From CAYLNK01 sp964384675 (GTDB lineage: Bacteria; Acidobacteriota; Thermoanaerobaculia; UBA5066): a DNA stretch of 23,030 nucleotides. Under the pieces are notes generated by a model. It was not told the DNA's origin. It saw only the letters and a program-made list of their open reading frames with translations, and ran no database searches. Shown one piece after another: positions 1 to 7,224 of this stretch. The stretch spans positions 1 through 23,030 of the forward strand of contig CAYLNK010000066.1 in assembly GCA_964384675.1 (NCBI GenBank), in the 5' to 3' direction. The stretch's first letter is position 1. Each line of letters begins with the position of its first letter. A program made the position numbers and the translations under genes.

Positions 1-2
1 CC

Positions 3-2903
3 CAGCTCCAGTCGTTCCTCGCGGTCGCCCGCGTTCACCTGTCGCCGCGCGTCGCCGGCTCGCGCGGCCTCCTTTGCGAGACCGCCTGGCTCGACCTCGA
101 AGCCGGCCTGCTCCGGCGCCTCGGCGCCCTCCTCACACCGACGCTGGAGATGGAGCTCGGCCTCCACCTGGCGCGCCGGCAGTCGTCGCTGGAACGGCTG
201 ATGATCCGTGCCGCGGCCGCCCGGGGGGAGACCCCGATCCCCACCGCGGAGTACCGCGCCTTCGTCGTGCGGCTCCTCTCCGACGGCTTCTCCACGTTCT
301 TCCACGAATACGCCGCCCTCGCCCGCCTCGCCGCGACGACCGTCGACAGGTGGGTCGATTCCGCCACCGAGCTCGTCGATCGCCTCGCGGCGGACCTCCC
401 CACACTGAGCCGCGGCTTCGCCGACGGAGCCCCCCTCGGTCCGGTGACGGCGCTCGCGGCGGACCAGTCCGATCCCCACAACGGAGGCCGCTCCGTCGCG
501 ATCCTGACGTTCGGAAGCGGCGCGCGCCTCGTCTACAAGCCGAAGGACCTCGGCATCGAGGCGGCCTTCGCGGGGCTCCTCTCGTGGTGCAACGGGAACG
601 GCGCGCCGCTCCCGCTCCGGGCTCCCCGGGTCGTGGCGCGCGACGGCTACGGATGGGTCGAGCACGTCGGGCAGGAGCCTTGCCGCGATGAATCGGAGGC
701 CCGCCGCTACTACCGGCGCGCCGGGATGCTGGTCGCCCTCACCTACCTCCTCGACGCCACCGACTGCCACGGCGAGAACCTGATCGCGGCCGGCGAGCAC
801 CCGGTCCTGATCGACGCCGAGACCCTGCTCCACCCGCAGCCGGCCTCGACGGAGCCGGAGCCTCTGGCCTTCCGGCAGCTCTGGGACTCGGTCCTCCGCA
901 GCGGCCTCCTGCCGCGCTGGGAATTCTCGGCGGACCGCAAGACCGTGCTCGACGTGAGCGGCCTCGGCGGGATCGACGAGGGTCCCGCGCTCATCCGCGA
1001 GCCGCGCTTCCGGCACGTCAACACCGACGCGATGGAGAAGGAGCTGGCGTACGGCACCCGGCGGCCCCCCGCCAACGTGCCGCGCCTCGACCGGCGAGCG
1101 CTCGCGCCCGAGGCGTACGCGGACGAGCTGGTGGACGGCTTCCGGGGGATGTACGACTTTCTCGTCTCCCGGGCCGACGCGCTCGCGGATCCCGGGGGGC
1201 CGCTGGCGGCCCTCGGACGACAGAGCGTCCGCTTCATCTTCCGGATGACCCGGGCGTACGCCCTGCTGCTCGAGCGGTCCCTTCGCCCGGAGGTCCTGCG
1301 CGACGGGATCGAGCGGAGCCTCGAGCTCGACTTCCTCTCCCGCACTCTCCTCGACGGGAACGCTCCTCCCGCCCTCTGGCCCATCGTCGCCGCGGAGCGG
1401 GCCGCGCTGGAACGGCAGGACATCCCCGCCTTCAGCGTCCGCGCGGACGGCGTCGACCTGCCGCTCGGCCCGGACGCCCGGGTTCCGGGTCTCTTCCCGC
1501 TGCCCGGCGCGGCCCGAGCGCGCGCGCGTCTGGCCCGGCTCGACTCCGGGGACCGGGAGCGGCAGGTCGAGCTGATCCGCGGGGCGCTCGCCGCACGGAG
1601 CAGCGCGCGCCCACCCGCCACGCGGCTCGGGGCGGACGCACCGTCCCGGCCGTGGGACCTCGAGCCGCTCGGCCGCGATGCTCTCCTCGCCGGGGCGAGG
1701 CGGATCGCGGACGGCCTGGAGCAGCGGGCGAGCCGCGGCCCCGACGGGAGCGCCGGCTGGATCGGGCTCGAGCACCTCGTCGACGCGCGCCGCTTCCAGC
1801 TGAACCCGATCGGGCCCTCGCTGTACGACGGCACCGGCGGCGTGGCGCTCTTCCTGTCCGCCCTGGAGGCCGTCACCGGGGGCGCCGGACACCGGTCCCT
1901 GGCGCTGGCCGCGCTGCGCCCTCTCCAGCGTCTGGCGCGCGAATCGGCCACCGCGCACCTTCTCGTCGCGGAGCTGGGGCTCGGCGGCGCGGTCGGGATC
2001 GGCTCGCTGATCCACGCGCTCACGCGGTGCGCCGCGCTGCTGGGCGGAAACGAGCCGCTCGGCGAGCCGCTGGCGGATGCGCGGGCCCTGGCGCGTCGGG
2101 TCACGAAGCGAGACGTCGAGGAGGACCGCGCCCTCGACGTGGTGGGCGGCACGGCCGGCCTCGTGCTCGGTCTCCTCGCTCTCCACGCGGCCACCGCAGA
2201 CGCGCACGCGCTGGAGCTGGCGCGTCACGGGGGGCACCACCTCCTGGCGAGCCGGAGCGGGCCGGAAGGGCTCCGGTCGTGGGCGACTCTCGACGGTCGG
2301 CACCTCGCGGGCTTCGGGCACGGGGCCGCGGGCATCGCCTACGCGCTGCTGCGCCTCCACGCCGTGGCCCCGGACGACGCGCTGCTCGACGCCGCCCGCG
2401 AGGGGATCGCCTGGGAGCGGAGCGTCTTCGTGCCGGCGGCCGGCTCCTGGCCCGATCTCCGCGCGGGGGAAGCGCCCGGGGGAACCCCGACCTTCCTCCA
2501 CGGCTGGTGCGGCGGTGCGGCCGGGGTCGGCCTCGCGCGCCTCGGCGGGCTCCCGCTTCTGGACACACCGGCCGTGCGCGACGACCTCGACGACGCCCTG
2601 CGGGCCACGCTCGCCCACCGCGAAGGCGGGCCCGATCACCTCTGCTGCGGGACCATGGGCGGCGTCGAGCTCCTCCTGGAGGCCGCGCGCCGCCTGGGCC
2701 GGGCGGACCTCGACCTCGAGGCGCGGCGACGCGCCGCGTTCGTGGTGGCGCGCGCCGATCGGTCTGGCGGCCATCTCGTCGCGGGCGACGTCCCCGGCGC
2801 CGTCTACAACCCCGGGCTCTTCCAGGGCGTCGCCGGCATCGGCACCGCGCTGCTGCGCCTCGCCGCGCCCGAACGGGTCCCTTCCGTCCTTCTCTGGGAG
2901 TGA
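3..2903 (+). CDS. lanM: Class II lanthipeptide synthetase LanM, CCG type (5' end cut by window)
   Basis: The enzyme dehydrates Ser/Thr in a precursor peptide through phosphorylation and elimination, then cyclises them with Cys. The frame is open to the left edge (first full codon at 3) and residues before the ATG at 150 already look like LanM N-terminal sequence, so that ATG is internal and the true start is upstream. The dehydratase (DUF4135) half shows a Lys pair in YKPKD (about 534-548), DCHGEN (762-779) and LIDAET, the kinase-like active-site residues, and RFIFRMT, whose Arg and Thr six residues apart match the elimination pair of CylM. The LanC-like half has GFGHGAAG, WCGG (Cys at 2508) and LCCG (Cys at 2643 and 2646), giving three Cys zinc ligands as in ProcM rather than Cys-Cys-His. 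Perhaps 50-100 residues are missing. No precursor gene is visible in the window. Confidence 0.93.
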   Translation, partial: QLQSFLAVARVHLSPRVAGSRGLLCETAWLDLEAGLLRRLGALLTPTLEMELGLHLARRQSSLERLMIRAAAARGETPIPTAEYRAFVVRLLSDGFSTFFHEYAALARLAATTVDRWVDSATELVDRLAADLPTLSRGFADGAPLGPVTALAADQSDPHNGGRSVAILTFGSGARLVYKPKDLGIEAAFAGLLSWCNGNGAPLPLRAPRVVARDGYGWVEHVGQEPCRDESEARRYYRRAGMLVALTYLLDATDCHGENLIAAGEHPVLIDAETLLHPQPASTEPEPLAFRQLWDSVLRSGLLPRWEFSADRKTVLDVSGLGGIDEGPALIREPRFRHVNTDAMEKELAYGTRRPPANVPRLDRRALAPEAYADELVDGFRGMYDFLVSRADALADPGGPLAALGRQSVRFIFRMTRAYALLLERSLRPEVLRDGIERSLELDFLSRTLLDGNAPPALWPIVAAERAALERQDIPAFSVRADGVDLPLGPDARVPGLFPLPGAARARARLARLDSGDRERQVELIRGALAARSSARPPATRLGADAPSRPWDLEPLGRDALLAGARRIADGLEQRASRGPDGSAGWIGLEHLVDARRFQLNPIGPSLYDGTGGVALFLSALEAVTGGAGHRSLALAALRPLQRLARESATAHLLVAELGLGGAVGIGSLIHALTRCAALLGGNEPLGEPLADARALARRVTKRDVEEDRALDVVGGTAGLVLGLLALHAATADAHALELARHGGHHLLASRSGPEGLRSWATLDGRHLAGFGHGAAGIAYALLRLHAVAPDDALLDAAREGIAWERSVFVPAAGSWPDLRAGEAPGGTPTFLHGWCGGAAGVGLARLGGLPLLDTPAVRDDLDDALRATLAHREGGPDHLCCGTMGGVELLLEAARRLGRADLDLEARRRAAFVVARADRSGGHLVAGDVPGAVYNPGLFQGVAGIGTALLRLAAPERVPSVLLWE

Positions 2904-2929
2904 CGCGCCCGGATAATCCTCCCAGGGCC

Positions 2930-4585
2930 GTGACGGAGCACCGTACCCGATCCGATCTGTCCGCCGGGAACGACGCCCTGCGCCGCGGCGCGTGGGAGGA
3001 GGCGCGGGAGGCCTTCGCCCGGGCCGGTCGCCTGCGGGAGTCGCCCGAGGCGCTGGAGGGGCTGGGCTGGGCCCACTGGTGGCTCGACGACCCCGACCGG
3101 TCTCTCGAGCTGAGGGTCCGCGCCTACGAGCTGCGGATCCGGCGCGGGGACCGGCGGCGGGCGGCGCGCGGCGCGATCTCCCTGGCGGTCGACTTCGCCG
3201 ACGCGCGGGGCGAGAACGCGGTCGCCGCGGGGTGGCTGGAACGGGCGCGGGGCCTCCTCCGAGGCCTCCCCACCGGGGCAGAGCACGGCTGGCTCGCGCT
3301 CTGGGAGGGGCACGTCGCCCGGGTTGTGAACGGGGACCTGGAGACGGCACGCCGTCGTGCGGCGCGCGCGGAGAGCCTCGGGCGACGGCTGAACCTCGTC
3401 GACCTCGAGCTCCTGGCCCGCGCGCTCGACGGCCTGGTGCTCGTCGCCGAGGGGCAGATCGAGGACGGGATGCGCCGGCTCGACGGGGCGACCGCGGCGG
3501 CGGTGTCGGGGGAGATGACGGACCTCGACGCCGTGGGCCAGACCTGCTGTTTCCTGATCCACGCCTGCGAGAAGACCCGCGACTACGACAGGGCCGTCCA
3601 GTGGAACGCCCGGATGCGTGACTTCTGCGAGCGGTGGCGGGTCCGGCCCCTCCACTCCGTCTGTCGGACCTACTACGCCTCGGTCCTGGCCTGGCGCGGA
3701 GACCTCGCCGGGGCCGAGGCGGAGCTCCTGGCCGCTCGCGACCTCGCCACCACGCGCCCGGTCATGGACCGCGCGGTGACCGCGCGGCTCGGCGAGCTCC
3801 GCCGCCGCCAGGGTCGCGACGTCGAGGCCGACGCGCTCTTCGCGCAGGTGCCCGAGCACCCGCTGGCGCTCCTCGGAAAGGCGGCCCTCGCGCTCGACCG
3901 TGGCGACGCGGCGTCCGCGGCGACGCTCGTGGATCGCTTCCTGATGAAGACGCCCCCGTCCGAGGCGATGGACCGGGCCGCGGGCCTCGACCTGCGATCC
4001 CGGGTCAGGCTGTCGCAGTCGGACCCGGAGGGTGCCGCCGCGGACGCGGCCGAGCTGCGGACGCTCGCCTCCCGGTTCCCGTCCCTGTCCCTGCGGGCGC
4101 TGGCCCGGCTCGTCGAGGGGCGTTTGGCGGCGGCGGCGGGCCGACCCTCCGAGGCGCTCGCCCCGCTGACCGAAGCGGTGGCGCTCTTCGAGGAGAGCCA
4201 GGGTCCGTTCGAGGCGGCGCGAGCCCGGCTGCAGCTCGCGCAGGCCCTCGCCGCAGCCTCGCGCGGGGACGAGGCGCGCACCGTGGCGGAAGCGGCGCGC
4301 GCGTCGTTCGAGCGCCTCGACGCCGCCCACGAGCTGCGAAAGGTCGAGGCGTTCCTCCGCGAAGGAGCCGCGCGGCGCGGGGGAAAGCCCGACGTCCGCC
4401 TGACGCCCCGTGAGCGGGACGTCCTTCGCCTGGTGGCCGACGGTCTCCCCGACCGGGCCATCGCGGAACGCCTCGGCGTGAGCGAGCACACGATCCACCG
4501 GCACGTCGCCAACGTCCTGGTCCGCCTCGGCGTCCCGTCGCGGACGGCCGCGACCGCCCTTGCCCTGAAGGCGGGCCTGATCTGA
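2930..4585 (+). CDS. TPR-containing LuxR-family transcriptional regulator
   Basis: 551 residues if translated from the GTG at 2930, the only plausible start after the LanM stop; no strong Shine-Dalgarno is seen. Residues about 10-470 are Ala/Leu/Arg-rich helical repeats of TPR type (for example GLGWAHWWLDDPDRSLEL and the tail repeat with EALAPLTEAVALFEE). Residues 491-551 are a LuxR/GerE helix-turn-helix: LTPRERDVLRLVADG, then IAERLGVSEHTIHRHVANVL. No receiver domain, no autoinducer domain and no AAA/NB-ARC ATPase is visible, so it is neither a response regulator nor a MalT-type LAL protein. It follows lanM by 26 nt on the same strand and is probably co-transcribed, which suggests, but does not show, that it regulates the lanthipeptide locus. 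The TPR part may bind a protein or peptide ligand. Confidence 0.88.
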   Translation: MTEHRTRSDLSAGNDALRRGAWEEAREAFARAGRLRESPEALEGLGWAHWWLDDPDRSLELRVRAYELRIRRGDRRRAARGAISLAVDFADARGENAVAAGWLERARGLLRGLPTGAEHGWLALWEGHVARVVNGDLETARRRAARAESLGRRLNLVDLELLARALDGLVLVAEGQIEDGMRRLDGATAAAVSGEMTDLDAVGQTCCFLIHACEKTRDYDRAVQWNARMRDFCERWRVRPLHSVCRTYYASVLAWRGDLAGAEAELLAARDLATTRPVMDRAVTARLGELRRRQGRDVEADALFAQVPEHPLALLGKAALALDRGDAASAATLVDRFLMKTPPSEAMDRAAGLDLRSRVRLSQSDPEGAAADAAELRTLASRFPSLSLRALARLVEGRLAAAAGRPSEALAPLTEAVALFEESQGPFEAARARLQLAQALAAASRGDEARTVAEAARASFERLDAAHELRKVEAFLREGAARRGGKPDVRLTPRERDVLRLVADGLPDRAIAERLGVSEHTIHRHVANVLVRLGVPSRTAATALALKAGLI

Positions 4586-4598
4586 CGCCTGGCCGGAT

Positions 4599-4621
4599 CC
4601 GGCCATGGCTCGCATGGCCGG
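4599..4621 (+). terminator. Hairpin after the LuxR gene, possible terminator
   Basis: A perfect 9-bp stem (CCGGCCATG / CATGGCCGG) with a 5-nt loop GCTCG starts 14 nt after the TGA of the regulator. It overlaps a separate perfect 16-bp palindrome at 4590-4605 (TGGCCGGATCCGGCCA), so two alternative folds compete. There is no T tract after either, so intrinsic termination is uncertain. Confidence 0.35.
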
Positions 4622-4682
4622 AAGAGGCGAAGAAACCGCGACCAGGGGGGACGCAGATTGGACCCGCGCAGGGAGGCGCCCC

Positions 4683-5486
4683 ATGAAGACCGAAGACCTC
4701 GTCGGGCTCTTGATCGTCGTCACGTTCCTCTCGCTGCTCGCCCTCGAGGCGCGGCGGCCCGCCCGGTCCTATCCGAAGATCCGCGGCTGGCGGCTCATCG
4801 GCATCGCCTTCTTCGCGCTCCTCTTGGGAATGAACGCCGCGCTGCCGCTCCTCCTGCCGCTCGACTGGATGGCGAAGCACCGGCTCCTCGACGGGACCCG
4901 GCTCGGGCTCGTCGGGGGAGCGGTGGTCGGCTACCTCGTCCTGAGCTTCACGGTCTTCCTCTGGCATCGCGCCGAGCACCGGGTCCAGCTCCTCTGGCGG
5001 TTCTTCCATCAGCTCCACCACAGCCCCGTCCGGATGGACATGAGCGGCGCGGCCTACTTCTCGCCGCTCGACGTGATGGCCAACGTGACGCTCGGGCTCG
5101 GCGTCACGGTCTTCTTGCTGGGCCTCACGCCCGAGGCCGCGGCGCTCACCGGACTGGTGGGCGCGTTCTACGGCATGTTCCAGCACTGCAACGTGAGGAC
5201 GCCGCGCTGGCTCGGGTACCTGATCCAGAGGCCCGAGTCCCACGGGATCCACCACTCCCGGGGCGTCCACGCCTACAACTACAGCGACCTCCCGATCTGG
5301 GACATCCTGTTCGGGTCGTTCCGGAACCCGGAGACGTTCGACGGCGAGGTGGGCTTCGCCGGCGACGCGCCGAACCGCCGGGGGGCGATGCTCCTGGGAG
5401 TCGACGTCGATCCGGCGAGCGCCGCGGCACCCGTGGCTACTGCCGCGGCACCCGTGGCCGCAGCCGCGGCCAGCACGGGCCGATAG
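4683..5486 (+). CDS. Sterol desaturase / fatty acid hydroxylase family membrane protein
   Basis: 267-residue integral membrane di-iron oxygenase of the FA_hydroxylase superfamily, which hydroxylates or desaturates lipid substrates using O2. The His clusters are clear: HRAEH (95-99), HQLHH (109-113), H168 and HGIHH (187-191), with H196 nearby. Hydrophobic segments lie at about 6-23, 38-60, 76-94 and 135-165. The ATG at 4683 is preceded by GGGAGG (4671-4676) at 6 nt; an in-frame ATG at 4605 is less likely because the added N-terminus is charged and has no ribosome site. The last 25 residues are a low-complexity Ala/Pro/Val tail built from a 21-bp tandem repeat, unusual for the family. It lies about 100 nt after the regulator and may or may not belong to the lanthipeptide locus. 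The substrate cannot be told from sequence. Confidence 0.9.
   Translation: MKTEDLVGLLIVVTFLSLLALEARRPARSYPKIRGWRLIGIAFFALLLGMNAALPLLLPLDWMAKHRLLDGTRLGLVGGAVVGYLVLSFTVFLWHRAEHRVQLLWRFFHQLHHSPVRMDMSGAAYFSPLDVMANVTLGLGVTVFLLGLTPEAAALTGLVGAFYGMFQHCNVRTPRWLGYLIQRPESHGIHHSRGVHAYNYSDLPIWDILFGSFRNPETFDGEVGFAGDAPNRRGAMLLGVDVDPASAAAPVATAAAPVAAAAASTGR
5421..5458 (+). repeat. Two-copy 21-bp in-frame repeat in the desaturase tail
   Basis: GCCGCGGCACCCGTGGC occurs at 5421-5437 and again at 5442-5458, a period of 21 bp, encoding a seven-residue Ala/Pro/Val unit twice. It keeps the frame and ends just before the stop codon. Confidence 0.8.
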
Positions 5487-5557
5487 GCCCTCGCGGGGCC
5501 GCTGACGCGGCGCAGAAAAGTTGGTGCATCTGCATCGTCGGGATGTCCCACGCCCGG

Positions 5558-5566
5558 TGCTAGATT
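5558..5566 (+). promoter_or_regulatory. Possible extended -10 element for gdhA
   Basis: TGCTAGATT (5558-5566) lies 70 nt before the chosen start, in the only gap upstream of the gene. It reads as TGn plus a TAGATT hexamer (4 of 6 matches to TATAAT). No convincing -35 hexamer is seen at 16-18 nt. The same nine bases occur upstream of the cytochrome gene on the other strand (16672-16680). Confidence 0.3.
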
Positions 5567-5623
5567 CCGTTTTGCTGGCCGAATCGGAGCGCGCTTCGCG
5601 CGCGATCGACGGACAGACAGCAC

Positions 5624-5629
5624 GGGAGG
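5624..5629 (+). promoter_or_regulatory. Ribosome binding site deciding the gdhA start
   Basis: GGGAGG sits 6 nt before the ATG at 5636 but touches the in-frame ATG at 5630, which leaves no room for initiation there. The second ATG is therefore preferred. Confidence 0.7.
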
Positions 5630-5635
5630 ATGCCC

Positions 5636-6919
5636 ATGAAGGGTGCGTTCAATCCGTTCCAGATGGCGCAGACGCAGTTCGACAAGGCCGCGGACATCCT
5701 GGAGCTCGACGCTCCGACGCGCGAGCTGCTCCGCTGGCCCCTCCGCGAATACCACTTCGCCATCCCCGTCCGGATGGACGACGGGAAGGTCCGGGTGTTC
5801 CGCGGCTTCCGGGTCCAGCACAACGACGCGCGCGGCCCGAGCAAGGGCGGCATCCGCTTCCACCCCCAGGAGACCGTCGACACGGTGCGCGCCCTGTCGA
5901 TGTGGATGACCTGGAAGTGCGCCGTGGTGGACATCCCGCTCGGCGGCGCCAAGGGCGGCGTCATCTGCGACCCGCACGACCTCAGCCAGCGCGAGCAGGA
6001 AGCGATCTGCCGCGGCTGGGTCCGGCAGGTGGCCAAGAACGTGGGACCGGTGAACGACGTGCCCGCGCCCGACGTCATGACGAACGGCCAGCACATGCTC
6101 TGGATGCTCGACGAGTTCGAGACGATCCACGGCGGCCGCTACCCCGGCTTCATCACCGGCAAGCCGGTCGGCATGGGCGGTTCCCTCGGCCGCACCGAGG
6201 CCACGGGCTACGGCCTCGTCTACACGCTGCGCGAGACGCTCCGCGAGCTCGGGATCCCCGTCGACAAGACGAAGGCGAGCGTGCAGGGCTTCGGGAACGT
6301 GGCGCAGTACGCGATCCGGCTCTACCAGCAGCTGGGCGGCAAGGTGATCGCGGTGGCGTCGTGGGACCAGGCAGCTCAGGCCTCGTTCTGCTTCCGCCGG
6401 ATGTCGGGCGTCGACCCGGACGAGCTCCTGGGCATCACCGACCGCTTCGGTGGTATCGACCGCGAGCGGGCTCCGAAGCTCGGCTACGAGGTCCTGCCGG
6501 GCGACGCGTGGATCGAGCAGGACGTCGAGATCCTGATGCCGAGCGCTCTCGAGAACCAGGTCACCGGCGAGACGGCGCAGCGGATCAAGCCGAGCGTGAA
6601 GGTCATCGCCGAGGGCGCCAACGGCCCGACGACCCCCGAGGCGGATGCGCTCATCCAGCAGCGCGGGATCTTCGTGATCCCCGACTTCCTCGCCAACGCA
6701 GGCGGCGTCACCTGCAGCTACTTCGAGCAGGTGCAGTGCAACATGAACTACTACTGGGTCAAGGACGACGTGCTCGGGAAGCTCGACCTCGCCATGACGT
6801 CGGCCTTCCTCGCGGTCTCGGAGCTCGCCCGCAAGCGCAAGCTCTACATGCGTGACGCGGCGTACGTCATCTCCGTGAGCCGCGTGGCGAAGGCGTCCCG
6901 CGACCGCGGCTGGGTCTGA
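5636..6919 (+). CDS. gdhA: Glutamate dehydrogenase (Glu/Leu/Phe/Val dehydrogenase family)
   Basis: 427 residues, normal for the hexameric cytoplasmic enzyme that interconverts glutamate and 2-oxoglutarate plus ammonium. The substrate domain shows GPSKGGIRFHP (K70), WKCAVVDIPLGGAKGG (K94 and K106) and VPAPDVMTN with the catalytic Asp at about 146. The nucleotide domain shows QGFGNVAQYA (217-226). The C-terminal part has AEGANGPTTPEAD and PDFLANAGGVTCSYFEQVQ, typical of bacterial glutamate dehydrogenases. The segment after the glycine-rich loop (SWDQAAQASFCF) departs from the usual acidic residue pattern at the end of the second strand, so cofactor preference (NAD or NADP) cannot be called. The gene is preceded by its own 150-nt gap and probably has its own promoter. 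Its stop lies 3 nt before the hairpin array. Confidence 0.95.
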   Translation: MKGAFNPFQMAQTQFDKAADILELDAPTRELLRWPLREYHFAIPVRMDDGKVRVFRGFRVQHNDARGPSKGGIRFHPQETVDTVRALSMWMTWKCAVVDIPLGGAKGGVICDPHDLSQREQEAICRGWVRQVAKNVGPVNDVPAPDVMTNGQHMLWMLDEFETIHGGRYPGFITGKPVGMGGSLGRTEATGYGLVYTLRETLRELGIPVDKTKASVQGFGNVAQYAIRLYQQLGGKVIAVASWDQAAQASFCFRRMSGVDPDELLGITDRFGGIDRERAPKLGYEVLPGDAWIEQDVEILMPSALENQVTGETAQRIKPSVKVIAEGANGPTTPEADALIQQRGIFVIPDFLANAGGVTCSYFEQVQCNMNYYWVKDDVLGKLDLAMTSAFLAVSELARKRKLYMRDAAYVISVSRVAKASRDRGWV

Positions 6920-6925
6920 AGTGAT

Positions 6926-6957
6926 CGGGGGGGCCTCCATCGCCGGCCCCCCCGTTT
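6926..6957 (+). terminator. gdhA: Probable gdhA terminator formed by the first repeat unit
   Basis: A perfect 10-bp stem, CGGGGGGGCC (6926-6935) with GGCCCCCCCG (6945-6954), encloses a 9-nt loop and is followed by TTT, starting 6 nt after the gdhA stop. It has the shape of an intrinsic terminator with a short U tract. It is the only unit on the left of the gap with a perfect stem. Confidence 0.5.
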
Positions 6958-7124
6958 CCCCCCTGGCGGGGTTCCCTCCGATCGGGCGGGCCTCCATCGC
7001 CGGCCCCCCCGTCCCCCCCTGGCGGGGTTCCCTCCGATCGGGAGGCCTCCATCGCCGGCCCCCCCGTTCCCCCCCCTGGCGGGGTTCCCTCCGATCGGGC
7101 GGGCCTCCATCGCCGGCCCCCCCG

Positions 7125-7224
7125 NNNNNNNNNNNNNNNNNNNNNNNNNNNNNNNNNNNNNNNNNNNNNNNNNNNNNNNNNNNNNNNNNNNNNNNNNNNN
7201 NNNNNNNNNNNNNNNNNNNNNNNN
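7125..7224. other. Assembly gap (100 N)
   Basis: Exactly 100 N, a common placeholder for a gap of unknown size, falling inside the repeat array. Any frame read across it is not real evidence of coding. Confidence 0.97.

Noticed and set aside
743..2194. Minus-strand open frame inside lanM
   Set aside because: It is Arg/Ser-rich and opposite conserved LanM motifs on the plus strand.
1652..2929. Upstream extension of the LuxR regulator into lanM
   Set aside because: The frame is open but Arg/Pro/Gly-rich and overlaps lanM; the GTG at 2930 gives a normal N-terminus.
5486..5510. GGCCC/GGGCC and GCCGC/GCGGC hairpins after the desaturase as a terminator
   Set aside because: The 5-bp stems have no T tract and are not convincing in such GC-rich DNA.
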